Shown: one piece after another, positions 9,018 to 18,203 of the stretch
Position numbering within the stretch: position 1 is the stretch's first letter
Layout of the letters: every line of letters begins with the position of its first letter
Source: a virus
DNA length: 42,390 bases
IMG/VR virus record: IMGVR_UViG_3300046007_006437
Coordinates: 1-42,390 of that record
Direction: 5' to 3' (one strand)
Position numbers and translations under genes: made by a program
The notes under the pieces: generated by a model
The model's input: only the letters and a program-made list of their open reading frames with translations
Databases searched by the model: none
What the model was told of the DNA's origin: nothing

Positions 9018-10703
9018 TTAAAAGTAAGGGTCAAAAATGGATTCCATATCATGTTTGTGTCTAATAGGGTCACAGCAGTCTGCTTTTATGACTTCACATT
9101 CAGTGTCAAATGTGATAAATGCACTAACGAAATTAAAAATGCCTTTAATTTGAAACCTAAGAGTACCGTCAAAAGGCATCTCGAACACGCTATTTGGGTT
9201 AAGAATATGTTTGTTACCTTCAAACACTAACATAGCTTGTTCGTATCCTACATTTTTGAATGAGATTAGATTTGCGTACTCTACATCAACCGCTTCATCC
9301 AGATATCTATAGTCACCTTTTGTATCTATTATAGTTGACTTGACATCGCTTATCCTCAAGTCTGAGCCTTTGTCACCGTGTCCAAGTTTAACATTTTCAA
9401 ACACCACAGTCCTATTGAGTCTGTGAGGATTAAACCCTTGTTTAAATACACTCCATGAGTTACCTGAGGCATCTTCTAGCTTATAATACGTATCTCTTGA
9501 TAGAACGTAACATAGCATACCAACTACTCTATGACTTCTAGGTATATTATTTCTCTCTGATAAGGTTTCAACTATCTTTAAGAAACCTATCTGAGTACCT
9601 AATAAGTTACCAATGTACTCCCATTGAGCCGTTTCACCATCATTAGTCAAGACCTTCCATTTATCGTCTTCATTAATCATGACACCACAGTCACTACCAC
9701 AAACGTTAATCTTGAACTTAGGCTCTATTATTTTAGCTTGGATATCAAAATTTGTTACATTGACGAACTCTTCTACCGGCTTAAGGGATACTTCAACACT
9801 TCGGGTTTCTACATTAGCTAAGTTTATTACTTCAGTAGGTGTAACCTGGATACTAATAGGAACTTTTTCTTCTAATGTAATAGTTCCGGTTGAAAAGTCT
9901 TTAGGATTGATAGTAACAAATGATTGATTCTCAGCAGTACCTTCGTAATCTTTGAACTCTTTCATAGCGGTAAGTATGAGTGATCTTAGCTCTACTATTT
10001 TGCTTAAATTGAAACTTACATTTAAAGTGTCTTGAATGTCACTTATTATGTTATCTATGATAGTAGGATCCATAGGTACTTTGGTTAGGTTTTTATCTAC
10101 TACTGCTCTTATATCAGCTTCTAATTTGTACCCTATAAGATCGACAAATGTAACAACCAAATTGTTTCTAAGGATGTTCCTTGATGTCGTTTCTTGAACT
10201 GAAGCAAACACGGCACTATGATTTATAGTATCCACTGTAAAACTCTGGTTTATTTTAGATAGTACAGGTTGTAAAGCATCATTGCTATAATTTGTAAGGT
10301 CTACTTTAGCTAACTCTCGATCTACTATAGCAGATAAATCAGTTGAGTACATCTTGTACTGAGCTTCAGTGATAGAATTATCCTTAAGCTTAGGTAATAG
10401 GATTGAATCATCAACTATCTTTAATGTAGCGTACTTAACGGTTTTTGTGTTCCTAGAACGTTGAACGTTAACAAGGCTGTTCCATACAGCTGTTACAATC
10501 ACATTGATGTTAGCGTTTAACCCAGTCACTGAGTCAATGAAACGCTCAGTGATAGTAACTACATCTGATTTGGTTATAGAGGCTAAAGGATATTCCTCTA
10601 TGACTTTTTCTAAGTTGACCTGGAAACGTTCATCTGAAACTACCTCTAAGAAAGCTTCTCGAACGTCTACCTTTGAAAGTACGTTGAGTACTATTGAATC
10701 CAT
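9018..10703 (-). CDS. unknown virion-type protein, helical N-terminus and beta-rich C-terminus
   Basis: 561 aa starting MDSIVLNVLS. No family recognised. The first ~250 residues are mostly predicted helix with many Val, Asn and Asp and no membrane segments. A central section (about 265-340) has beta-type alternation around 'SIQVTPTEVINLANVETR'. The C-terminal ~200 residues form a probable beta-domain ending near 'ECEVIKADCCDPIRHKHD', where adjacent cysteines and two histidines could bind metal. The start codon overlaps the stop of the upstream gene by one base, so the two are probably translationally coupled. The setting is the long late run that starts at 16847. It could be a baseplate or fibre-connector protein, by context only. 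Confidence 0.6.
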   Translation of the reverse strand: MDSIVLNVLSKVDVREAFLEVVSDERFQVNLEKVIEEYPLASITKSDVVTITERFIDSVTGLNANINVIVTAVWNSLVNVQRSRNTKTVKYATLKIVDDSILLPKLKDNSITEAQYKMYSTDLSAIVDRELAKVDLTNYSNDALQPVLSKINQSFTVDTINHSAVFASVQETTSRNILRNNLVVTFVDLIGYKLEADIRAVVDKNLTKVPMDPTIIDNIISDIQDTLNVSFNLSKIVELRSLILTAMKEFKDYEGTAENQSFVTINPKDFSTGTITLEEKVPISIQVTPTEVINLANVETRSVEVSLKPVEEFVNVTNFDIQAKIIEPKFKINVCGSDCGVMINEDDKWKVLTNDGETAQWEYIGNLLGTQIGFLKIVETLSERNNIPRSHRVVGMLCYVLSRDTYYKLEDASGNSWSVFKQGFNPHRLNRTVVFENVKLGHGDKGSDLRISDVKSTIIDTKGDYRYLDEAVDVEYANLISFKNVGYEQAMLVFEGNKHILNPNSVFEMPFDGTLRFQIKGIFNFVSAFITFDTECEVIKADCCDPIRHKHDMESIFDPYF

Positions 10704-11101
10704 TAGATATCCTTAGGTAATGTACATGTGCTTGTGTAACGTGCAGCTTTAGACCATATGTTATCTGATACTCTAGGTTTGACTAATACAGCACCTTCTA
10801 ATATCTTGTAGATTCTATTTGTATGAACCTCTTTTAGTCTTATATCATAGAAACCTGAAGTCCACTTGAATGTTGATGTCACGTCACCTGGAACTTCTAT
10901 TAGAATCCGGTTATCCGATGTGAATACCATATAAGGTGTACAATCAAAAAGCTTTTCCGACTCATAGTTCTCTAGCGCTCTAATCTGCATAATAGCCAAA
11001 CACTCTTTGATATCAAGGATATATCCCTCTTGATTGCTTATGCTCATAGACAGGAAAAATGTTGATCCTTGCTCTACTACTACATTATACGATTTGCCCA
11101 T
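10703..11101 (-). CDS. small beta-sandwich tail-associated protein
   Basis: 132 aa starting MGKSYNVVVEQGSTFFLSMS. The layout resembles a widespread phage and prophage tail domain. An opening 'x-V-x-Q-G-(S/T)-x-F' strand is followed by 'AIMQIRALENYESEKLF' (family form: MQIR...S..VL.), then a strand-rich middle with 'RILIEVPGDVTSTF', then 'SGFYDIRLKEVHTNRIYKIL' and 'EGAVLVKP' (family form: G.YDLEL....G.V.RLLEG.V.V.P). I judge this by pattern only. In other phages this domain sits among tail and adhesin genes, as it does here between the 561-aa and RCC1-type genes. It ends one base into the next gene. It probably mounts receptor-binding or baseplate parts, but the partner is unknown. Confidence 0.6.
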   Translation of the reverse strand: MGKSYNVVVEQGSTFFLSMSISNQEGYILDIKECLAIMQIRALENYESEKLFDCTPYMVFTSDNRILIEVPGDVTSTFKWTSGFYDIRLKEVHTNRIYKILEGAVLVKPRVSDNIWSKAARYTSTCTLPKDI

Positions 11102-11110
11102 AATTACTCC

Positions 11111-12940
11111 TTATTCTAGTACGTCAAGATCGACATATATTTTACTTATAGCTACGTCAGGTACATCAATCTCGATGTTCATATCAAACGCATCTCCGCT
11201 TAGTGTTCTCTTAATAAAATCTCTTTGTATAGTCATCTCACTATTCTTTAAGAGTACTATGTTATAATTACCCGCAACGAGTTTGTTATACTTCTGCAAA
11301 CCAGTTTGAGTAATATCCCCATAAGGTTTAAATGTATACGTAGATGTAAGAGCACCACCTCCCATATCGGTACATACAATGTCAATAACAGTTTCAGTGA
11401 TAGATGACGCATTTAACTGCTGTCTGTCATCATTTGAACCCCATATGTAGAACTTCCCATCTTCACCTATGGCACTAATATGATTCTTACCACATGCTAT
11501 ACGCTTAAATTTACCCGTAGGTATATTCGATCTTTGACCGTAGGTATCATCACCTATTATAATGATAGACCCGTCTATCTTCAGTACAGCTATAAATCTC
11601 TCACCTATAGCCACATCTAGAACATCAGTCATAACGTTGTCTACAGCTAGATGTATTGGGTCACCCCACACAAATAGGCGATCATCTGTAGTTATTGCTG
11701 CACTTAGATTATACTTGGCATATACTTTCTTAAACTCACCTGAAGGAGTATCTAGGACCTGCCTAAATTCATCTGTACCCCATGAGACTAGATTCCCGTT
11801 TGAATCGATAGCTACACTGTGATATAGACCACATGCCACTTGTTCAAAACGACCTGTTGGCTTCCTAGATATTTCACCTCTCATATCAGTACCAAAACTA
11901 TTTAGCTTACCTTGAAGATCGATATAGAACCCATGATGATCCCCTATACCCATAGAGGTAACATTAAGATTTACAGGTAAAGTACTGCTTATTGTATTAC
12001 TAGCACTTTTAATCTCTGTATTATATGTGTAATAAGGATGAATTATCTCTTCCTCATTCACTACTAGGTTAGTAATGTATCTGTACTTATCAGTCAATGA
12101 AGTCTTAACATTGATATGACCAGAGTACAGAACATCATCACCCGCTTTAGTTACAAACGTTAAAGGTAAGTACACTTTGTAATTCTTTGTGGTATTAGGT
12201 GATGCAGGTAATGGTTCAATTGTACATTCAATAGGTCTGATACTATTTTCTAGCGCGTTATACATATAGAACGTTCTTTTACTTACAGTCATATTATAAC
12301 TGTAAGGGACGTTTACATTGAAGTACCCATAAAAGTTCTTAGAGTGAAGAGAACCATTCTGTACGGTAGTCCCGTTAATTGATGTTATATTAGTCACTGA
12401 GGGTACGTAGTTGATAGACACTTTAACACCACTATAAAAAGCACTAGCGTTAGTTATTCTAGTAGTCTTTAGAATGTAGTCTACCACCTTATTAATCACT
12501 TTCCCATTGTAAATAACAACGTCTGTGTTCTGAAAGTAAGAACTAAGCATAGTAGACCCTTCATATCTCAAAGCCTCACCTTCTTGAACCTCATAAACAG
12601 ATGCCGGGAATATACTATCGTAGGTCTTCCATATAGCAGGTGAACTCAACCCTTGACCAACTAATACACTATCTTCTGCAGGAAAGTCAATGAACTTACT
12701 GAGTGCTATAGAATCAGTCTTAGGTGCTTTCAAAAGAATATCATTGGCAGTCTTCTTAAGACCATCTACAATGTATTCTCTCGATCTTAAAGATATCTTA
12801 TTAGAGATCACCACTCCAATCTCATCCTTAGGAGTAGCAGTAGTTACTAAATTATATGAGCTATCGTATGTGTAGAATTTATCATCACCATACTCAAGCT
12901 TAGTTCCGTCTTTCTTGTATAAATTAAATACTTTTCTCAT
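11111..12940 (-). CDS. RCC1-repeat beta-propeller tail or fibre protein (first copy)
   Basis: 609 aa starting MRKVFNLYKK. Residues about 320-560 carry consecutive RCC1-type blades: 'GIGDHHGFYIDLQGKLNSFG', 'ACGLYHSVAIDSNGNLVSWG', 'AITTDDRLFVWG', 'AIGERFIAVLKIDGSIIIIG' and 'ACGKNHISAIGEDGKFYIWG'. The repeat formula is (A/C)-x-G-x-x-(H/F)-x-x-A-(I/L)-x-x-(D/N)-G-x-(L/F)-x-x-W-G. In eukaryotes RCC1 propellers bind proteins; in phages similar repeats occur in adhesins. N-terminal to it is 'DSVLVGQGLSSPAIW', a collar motif shared with two neighbours, and a long beta-rich stretch. The gene is 3 nt from the 307-aa gene, inside the late run. A receptor-binding or display role is inferred. The second copy is at 14170-16017. 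Confidence 0.8.
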   Translation of the reverse strand: MRKVFNLYKKDGTKLEYGDDKFYTYDSSYNLVTTATPKDEIGVVISNKISLRSREYIVDGLKKTANDILLKAPKTDSIALSKFIDFPAEDSVLVGQGLSSPAIWKTYDSIFPASVYEVQEGEALRYEGSTMLSSYFQNTDVVIYNGKVINKVVDYILKTTRITNASAFYSGVKVSINYVPSVTNITSINGTTVQNGSLHSKNFYGYFNVNVPYSYNMTVSKRTFYMYNALENSIRPIECTIEPLPASPNTTKNYKVYLPLTFVTKAGDDVLYSGHINVKTSLTDKYRYITNLVVNEEEIIHPYYTYNTEIKSASNTISSTLPVNLNVTSMGIGDHHGFYIDLQGKLNSFGTDMRGEISRKPTGRFEQVACGLYHSVAIDSNGNLVSWGTDEFRQVLDTPSGEFKKVYAKYNLSAAITTDDRLFVWGDPIHLAVDNVMTDVLDVAIGERFIAVLKIDGSIIIIGDDTYGQRSNIPTGKFKRIACGKNHISAIGEDGKFYIWGSNDDRQQLNASSITETVIDIVCTDMGGGALTSTYTFKPYGDITQTGLQKYNKLVAGNYNIVLLKNSEMTIQRDFIKRTLSGDAFDMNIEIDVPDVAISKIYVDLDVLE

Positions 12941-12943
12941 GTT

Positions 12944-13867
12944 TTATCCTAAGAATTCTGAAGTATATAGGTCTATTTTTAGACTATTCAGTGATGTATT
13001 TTGCCTACCATATATTACCATATCAAGTACGTTACCTGCACATTCACGCATAGTAAACGTCAAGTCGATTTTGTCGTTCCCTAATACAAATGAGTCTATA
13101 TTCTGAGTCTTATAGTTTCTAGTACCTGAATGTATATCCAAGTCTATTTTAAGGTTGAATATATACAAAGCATATACTACAGAGAACATAGTGCTGGTTG
13201 TTATTTTCCCGTTCACACCGTCATACGTAGCAACCACATCTTTCAATATCAGGTCACCTCTGTCGGTACTAGCTACAATTATAGAGGTTGAATCTATATT
13301 GGAATCTGTTGTATATATTACACCCGCAACTACCTTACTGATTTGTAACTTAAGAGGTGTAACATTAGCCTTGATTTGATACATTGATGTGCTATGAATC
13401 GTATATGGTTTAAGTGTAACATAAGCACCAGGATCCGTGAAAGCTATATTAGACACGAAACCGTCGGCATTGACTGTCGTACTGAATAAATTCCGATTGA
13501 ATGTACTAGAATCTAAGATGAATTGCTCATTATCAACCCACTCGATGCTCTGCATACCTTCGATTACTTTAGTAGGATTTTCCCATATAGGAGCAGTACC
13601 ATTCCCATAAGATACTAAAACAAACCCTGAAGGACCGTACTCAATATCAGAACCCTTTAAGGTTCTACCTCTGTCCATTTTAGCATGTAGCTTATTTCTC
13701 AATACAGATAGATTACGATTTAGAGCCATCATATCATCCATACCGTTAGAGTTAATTATAAGCTCTTTCGATTTGTCTCTGGTGTCAAGTTCACTGTATA
13801 GGTATATATTATCCTTGTCTTTATAATACATAACTCCAGTGTCTAAAAAGTAATCATGATCTTTCAT
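12944..13867 (-). CDS. fibre-family protein sharing the N-terminal collar motif
   Basis: 307 aa starting MKDHDYFLDT. An N-terminal helical section (about 40-70, 'MDDMMALNRNLSVLRNKLHA') is followed by 'LKGSDIEYGPSGFVLVSYG' and 'GTAPIW'. This matches the 'G-x-V-L-V-x-x-G-x-x-x-x-P-I-W' element in the RCC1-type protein just downstream and a weaker form in the one upstream. The remaining ~200 residues are beta-rich, with no RCC1 blade, membrane segment or enzyme motif. The gene lies 3 nt from both neighbours in the same direction. It looks like a relative of the propeller proteins that lacks the propeller, perhaps an assembly partner in the same fibre. Function beyond 'probable virion protein' is inference. 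Confidence 0.6.
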   Translation of the reverse strand: MKDHDYFLDTGVMYYKDKDNIYLYSELDTRDKSKELIINSNGMDDMMALNRNLSVLRNKLHAKMDRGRTLKGSDIEYGPSGFVLVSYGNGTAPIWENPTKVIEGMQSIEWVDNEQFILDSSTFNRNLFSTTVNADGFVSNIAFTDPGAYVTLKPYTIHSTSMYQIKANVTPLKLQISKVVAGVIYTTDSNIDSTSIIVASTDRGDLILKDVVATYDGVNGKITTSTMFSVVYALYIFNLKIDLDIHSGTRNYKTQNIDSFVLGNDKIDLTFTMRECAGNVLDMVIYGRQNTSLNSLKIDLYTSEFLG

Positions 13868-13870
13868 GTA

Positions 13871-14158
13871 TTAAGCCTTTGGGTAGTATTTTTGTACGAT
13901 ATCATCCACAGTTTGCATTCGTTCTTTAAGCTTTTGTTCAAGGTCGATATCACCTTCTAAAGGTGCACCTTCAATTTTTCTATTGAGAAGCCATATCATT
14001 TTAGACATGTCAGCTAAAAGGTCGAAAATATCACCGACTTCGCTATCAATGTGGTATCTAACTAGGTCTTTTGGTGTGTCACCCGCCGGTGTTGAAGCCT
14101 TGTAGGCTCTTTTAAGATGAGGTCCCTCTTGGACAATAGTTCTTTCGATTTTAATCAT
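13871..14158 (-). CDS. small unknown helical protein in the fibre run
   Basis: 95 aa starting MIKIERTIVQ. No family recognised. The C-terminal half is strongly helical and acidic/basic ('KMIWLLNRKIEG', then 'LEQKLKERMQTVDDIVQKYY'), suggesting a short coiled coil. It lies between the two fibre-type genes with gaps of 3 and 11 nt, so it is co-transcribed with them. A chaperone or connector for fibre assembly would fit the position, but nothing in the sequence proves it. Confidence 0.65.
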   Translation of the reverse strand: MIKIERTIVQEGPHLKRAYKASTPAGDTPKDLVRYHIDSEVGDIFDLLADMSKMIWLLNRKIEGAPLEGDIDLEQKLKERMQTVDDIVQKYYPKA

Positions 14159-14169
14159 GATGTTATCCT

Positions 14170-16017
14170 TTATTCACCTATTCTTAATGAGTCCATATCA
14201 AACTGAATGTTTGTAGCGATCTCGTAAGGAGTTTTAACCCCATATAAGAAGGTTATTCTTGATGTATTTATTGAGGTTCGTTTAAATTTTATCTCGATTG
14301 TAGCATCAGATATAAGTGTTACAGTATCATACACCAAGGGAGTAAACTGGGTTTCATCTCTTATATCAGTTGTATAAGTGTGATATGCAGTTCTAGACGT
14401 GACTGGATAGAACACGTCGGCACTCAATGATTCACTTAACTTATATACGATTGTATAACCCTCTGTATATGTACCACCTTGCTTAGCCTTTGTAGTTGGT
14501 GCATTATTTTTCACTTGATCGTAAGGTGAACCCGTAGCTACTTTAGTAAAGGCTACAATGCTATAGTCAGATTTTACATACGCACCTATATAATCGTAAC
14601 TGTCGGTGTCAACAACTCCCGTTCTATATGTTCCTGTAATGTTAGTCAATGTACTGGTACCCCATGTGAAAAGATTACCTAATGATGAGATAGCCTGAAA
14701 AATGTATCTCCCCGCTATGACTTTAGTAATAGTCTCTCCTCTGAAGCTAGGAAGAGCATATGAAGTAACTCCCCACTGAACTACTGTACCGTCGGCTTTT
14801 AACGCTAAAGCAGTCTGATAGTTAACATCCACATCGATAAAATCTGAAGTAGTAGGTTTATTAGCTATTAAGTTACTGTAGTCTTTAACAGCAAAAGCTT
14901 CTATTCTACCATCACGTCTTAAAGCCATACCTATCTGATAACCTGCAGCAACTTTAATGAAGTCATCTGCACTTCTATCTGTCATACCGGCAGTCTTTGT
15001 AGTGTATCTAGAAGGAAGCAATGCAGGGTCGACTCTAGCTGTACTACCCCAATGAATAAGGTTATAATCGGCATCAATAGCTAATCCGTAGTCATATCCT
15101 ACAGCTATATGTCTAAATCCCGATGCAGTAGGACAGAACTCAATTATTTTACTAGATGTATACCCACCGTAGCCCCAAGCATAAATCTTTCCATCTTCAG
15201 TAAGACCCGCAAATGCATAATAGTCACTGGCAACTTGCTTGAAGTTTTTAACTGCTACAGGTGGGCGTATATCCGTAGTTTCAATTTGACCCCAATTATA
15301 TACACTTCCATCTTCTAATATGACGGATATAGATGTTCTTGTCGCCGCAACACCTTTTATAACACTACCAGTTTTAACTAGAGGTTCCTTGCTCACTTCA
15401 GATAAAACATTAACCAACTTACCGTTCGAACCTAATATTTTTTGACCTACTATGTTTAAGTCATCTTTTTTGTTATATACTGTTAGATTAGAGGTGTTAT
15501 CGGCATTTAAGACCTCGTTAAGCTTAGTGAACGCAGTACCCGTGAATGTAACTGTAGGAGTGACATATTGCCAAGCATTTTCACCTGTTTGTTGTTGTAG
15601 AAGTTTTGTCGTTACTCTACCACCTGTAACACCTGGAATGATTGAGTTAAGAGTGATAGATACACCATCAATCCAGTTGAAGTTACCCGTTATTAGTGTA
15701 GGACCTTGATACTTGAAAGACTCATCGAATCCAACTGCCGCTCGGTCAACACCTGTTACCTTTCGTGATATTTTCTGCCATCTCAATCCTGATGAACCAC
15801 CCATTAGAACTGATATTCTATCACCTGAACGATCTAGTCTGTTAAGGGGTATAGTACTGAAATTCTCTTCCCTTGTATAAAGGAAGTTGTCAAGGTTAGC
15901 CATATAAGCATATAAATCTTCATTACGGATGTCATCAGTTTTGAATGGTTCATCTTCCGATATTACAGAATACGTGGGATTAGTAACTAATACCATCTCA
16001 TAGCTAAAGTTTTCCAT
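14170..16017 (-). CDS. RCC1-repeat beta-propeller tail or fibre protein (second copy)
   Basis: 615 aa when started at the ATG at 16017 (MENFSYEMVL). A TTG one codon earlier is less likely, because the upstream stop and this ATG form the coupled TGATG arrangement. Residues about 220-480 carry RCC1-type blades: 'SISVILEDGSVYNWG', 'YYAFAGLTEDGKIYAWGYGG', 'AVGYDYGLAIDADYNLIHWG', 'AAGYQIGMALRRDGRIEAFA', 'VNYQTALALKADGTVVQWG' and 'IAGRYIFQAISSLGNLFTWG', enough for a six- or seven-bladed propeller. Near residue 75 the collar element appears as 'SVLMGGSSGLRWQ'. The overall plan matches the gene at 11111-12940, but the sequences are well diverged, so any duplication is old or the two bind different targets. 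An internal TATAAATA at 16201-16208 could give this gene extra late transcription. Confidence 0.8.
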   Translation of the reverse strand: MENFSYEMVLVTNPTYSVISEDEPFKTDDIRNEDLYAYMANLDNFLYTREENFSTIPLNRLDRSGDRISVLMGGSSGLRWQKISRKVTGVDRAAVGFDESFKYQGPTLITGNFNWIDGVSITLNSIIPGVTGGRVTTKLLQQQTGENAWQYVTPTVTFTGTAFTKLNEVLNADNTSNLTVYNKKDDLNIVGQKILGSNGKLVNVLSEVSKEPLVKTGSVIKGVAATRTSISVILEDGSVYNWGQIETTDIRPPVAVKNFKQVASDYYAFAGLTEDGKIYAWGYGGYTSSKIIEFCPTASGFRHIAVGYDYGLAIDADYNLIHWGSTARVDPALLPSRYTTKTAGMTDRSADDFIKVAAGYQIGMALRRDGRIEAFAVKDYSNLIANKPTTSDFIDVDVNYQTALALKADGTVVQWGVTSYALPSFRGETITKVIAGRYIFQAISSLGNLFTWGTSTLTNITGTYRTGVVDTDSYDYIGAYVKSDYSIVAFTKVATGSPYDQVKNNAPTTKAKQGGTYTEGYTIVYKLSESLSADVFYPVTSRTAYHTYTTDIRDETQFTPLVYDTVTLISDATIEIKFKRTSINTSRITFLYGVKTPYEIATNIQFDMDSLRIGE

Positions 16018-16847
16018 CAAGGTTCCTTAATCTTAATTATGATAAAATGATCTAAAACATCTTTGAACATAGGGAACTTTTTGTATAGCTCCTCATAAAC
16101 TTCTATGGATAGATTGTTAGGAAGATTCCTTAAAATCATCTTAAGGTCATCTATCGTTTTTATGTGCTCTAATATGTACTTGAAAGACCTATCTTTGTGG
16201 TATTTATAGATGACTTTAAGAGGTATGTTAGATGCCAATAAATTTGTTACCGTACTGTCATTAAAATATGTTATATTCATCATTAGATATGAGTCTACAA
16301 CGTCATGTTTAAGCATGTTATAATTTTTGTAGACGAATACGGCATCATTTAAACCTACTAGGTACTCTAATGCTTTGGGTTGAGTTAACCTCCATCGAGT
16401 GTACAATAGCTTTATATCGTCATTTACATACTTAGGAGGTACATCTATTTTGTTAGTAGTGAGTGTATTAATGTTATCTTTAGACAGCATAGTAAGACAC
16501 TTAAGCCTACATTTATCCGGCAGCATAAAGTACATGTTTAAGTAATTATTAAGATTACTTTTACTTATATCATTAAGTATCACATTATCATCGTACATAT
16601 CTAAATGACATATTATAGGATAATCTTCATAAGGTTGTGTCAGCTTACCAAACCTAGCTATAAGTTCGGATAAAAGAGGATGATTATGTACGATACAATA
16701 TTTTATTACATTATTGATATTAAATACCTTAAAAATATTTTCTAGATCGGTTTTGTAACCAAGTTTATAGGCTTCCATATCAGTGAAGAAGGTATTAAAG
16801 TTCTCTTCTAAGTGTTTAAGTGTTAATTGGATTTCTATTGTAGTCAT
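16017..16847 (-). CDS. unknown helical protein, first gene of a late run
   Basis: 276 aa starting MTTIEIQLTL. The sequence is almost wholly helical, rich in Leu, Asn, Tyr and Lys, with short repeated helical hairpins ('VIKYCIVHNHPLLSELIARF', 'TNLLASNIPLKVIYKYHKD'). This gives an ankyrin- or HEAT-like look without a clean consensus. No membrane segment or catalytic motif. A CATAAATA late-type box at 16872-16879 is 25 nt upstream, and the downstream propeller gene overlaps its stop codon (TGATG). It opens the run of genes that continues to 9018. The function is not recognised; a baseplate or fibre-assembly role rests on context. Confidence 0.6.
   Translation of the reverse strand: MTTIEIQLTLKHLEENFNTFFTDMEAYKLGYKTDLENIFKVFNINNVIKYCIVHNHPLLSELIARFGKLTQPYEDYPIICHLDMYDDNVILNDISKSNLNNYLNMYFMLPDKCRLKCLTMLSKDNINTLTTNKIDVPPKYVNDDIKLLYTRWRLTQPKALEYLVGLNDAVFVYKNYNMLKHDVVDSYLMMNITYFNDSTVTNLLASNIPLKVIYKYHKDRSFKYILEHIKTIDDLKMILRNLPNNLSIEVYEELYKKFPMFKDVLDHFIIIKIKEP
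16201..16208 (-). promoter_or_regulatory. internal match to the late promoter consensus
   Basis: Exact TATAAATA on the minus strand inside the 276-aa gene, about 180 nt upstream of the RCC1-type gene starting at 16017. It may be functional or chance in AT-rich coding DNA. Confidence 0.35.
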
Positions 16848-16871
16848 AGCACTCTTCTATATAAAGTGCTA

Positions 16872-16879
16872 TATTTATG
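16872..16879 (-). promoter_or_regulatory. late-type promoter, one change (CATAAATA)
   Basis: Minus strand CATAAATA lies between the ends of the 253-aa gene (16884) and the 276-aa gene (start 16847). The expected start is near 16866. Confidence 0.55.
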
Positions 16880-16883
16880 CGAG

Positions 16884-17645
16884 TTAGGAGATTGATTTTG
16901 GGAGTTTAACGTGTAGGCGTAATTTATCGATGTACTCTATTTTATTGAGCTGATCGTAAATGATATCAGCCGAACTATTTGGTTCTCCCATTTGAAATGC
17001 TAAGTATGAGCATTGCTCTGTACTTCCATTTATACCTGGATTGAAAAACATATGTAAAGGAGAGTATTTTCCATTTGAACTGAAAACGCTAGATGTCTTA
17101 CCATAATTAATGTTTATAAGTGAAGGGAACACCAAGTATAATTTTTCAAGTCCTATATTATTTTCGGCTTGGTATGGTTTAACAAGCTCTAACGGTAAGT
17201 CATATGTGAACACATACATATCTTCAGCTTCATCATATTTCTTATTGAACATATTAGGAGTAAAACCTGTAATGTTTGATGTTATAGACCTTATAGATGT
17301 ATTTTCATCTGCGGTAATAACCTTTATAGACTGTAAAAAATTTAAAACATTATTTCTAGCAGTCTCATTTGTCGATAATAATGTGTTTATTAAAAGATCA
17401 AGTGAATATGCACCGAGTCCCATTGAATTGGCATAATGCTTAGAGTTCAGTTTATCTATAACATCTAAGAAAGGTTCGGGTACAAATAGAACAACCGGAA
17501 ACACATCTTCTACAATGGTGCCATTCATGTCTTCATATATCATAAACGATTTTGAATCGAACAATCCACTATGCGGTTGTAAGGTGGTATCAATGTACTT
17601 ATGTAAATATTTTTGATTGAATACTGTATTGACTGCTATTTTCAT
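16884..17645 (-). CDS. unknown protein coupled to the 170-aa gene
   Basis: 253 aa starting MKIAVNTVFN. No family recognised. It is a mixed alpha/beta soluble protein with 'DVFPVVLFVPEPFLDVI' near residue 50 and a C-terminal beta-type end ('YIDKLRLHVKLPKSIS'). Its start overlaps the stop of the upstream gene by four bases, so the two are co-translated. Both are served by a middle-type promoter at 18181-18203, unlike the surrounding late genes. It may therefore be made before the structural proteins, or in both phases. No enzyme motif supports a specific role. Confidence 0.6.
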   Translation of the reverse strand: MKIAVNTVFNQKYLHKYIDTTLQPHSGLFDSKSFMIYEDMNGTIVEDVFPVVLFVPEPFLDVIDKLNSKHYANSMGLGAYSLDLLINTLLSTNETARNNVLNFLQSIKVITADENTSIRSITSNITGFTPNMFNKKYDEAEDMYVFTYDLPLELVKPYQAENNIGLEKLYLVFPSLININYGKTSSVFSSNGKYSPLHMFFNPGINGSTEQCSYLAFQMGEPNSSADIIYDQLNKIEYIDKLRLHVKLPKSIS

Positions 17646-18154
17646 GAAACCTCACTAGCACATGTATCTCTTAAGATAATTGATACATCTTTGAAAATAT
17701 TTACCTCATCTTTGTTACCTGATAACTTTTCCACGATGACAATCTTATCATCTTCTCCCCAGGTACCTATAGAGTTAGTGAATATCATAGGTCTTTCATC
17801 ACCTTCACTTAGATCATTAAGTATTATTGTAGCCCATCCTAAATCCCCATCGGACAAAAATGGCATGGACATTTCTTCTACTGGAACTTTTTTAACTATT
17901 TTAGTCTTAGTCTTCGGGTTATATGTAAACACTAATCTGAAGCTATTGATGACGTGAATAGGTTCGTATGTCTCTAACAATTCACTCTCGGTTTTTATTC
18001 TGTACAAGAGCTCATCCGAAGGAATAGGTCCTCTAAAGAATAAAATTTTGTTATCTAATCGATCTAAAATATCATAATTTACTGCTTCGTTTATATTAGG
18101 TAAAGGAGTTGGTGAGAAATAATAACTTATACCGTAGAAATTGCTTACTCTCAT
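17642..18154 (-). CDS. unknown protein under a middle-type promoter
   Basis: 170 aa starting MRVSNFYGIS. No family recognised. The N-terminal half looks beta-rich, the middle has a basic strand ('TYNPKTKTKIVKKV'), and the C-terminal half is acidic and loop-rich. No signal peptide, membrane segment or catalytic motif. The gene starts 20 nt downstream of the predicted start of the middle-type promoter at 18181-18203 and overlaps the 253-aa gene by four bases. This two-gene unit interrupts the late cluster and is insulated upstream by a terminator (18201-18226). Confidence 0.6.
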   Translation of the reverse strand: MRVSNFYGISYYFSPTPLPNINEAVNYDILDRLDNKILFFRGPIPSDELLYRIKTESELLETYEPIHVINSFRLVFTYNPKTKTKIVKKVPVEEMSMPFLSDGDLGWATIILNDLSEGDERPMIFTNSIGTWGEDDKIVIVEKLSGNKDEVNIFKDVSIILRDTCASEVS

Positions 18155-18180
18155 AAAGATACCTTAATTTATTTTGTGTT

Positions 18181-18203
18181 ATTATATCATAGAAGTACTT
18201 AAA
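18181..18203 (-). promoter_or_regulatory. middle-type promoter: TTTAAG-N11-TATAAT
   Basis: The box TTTAAG (18198-18203) is 11 nt from TATAAT (18181-18186), which is preceded by TGA (extended -10). The expected start is near 18174, 20 nt before the ATG at 18154. The box overlaps the T-tract of the upstream terminator. Confidence 0.65.
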
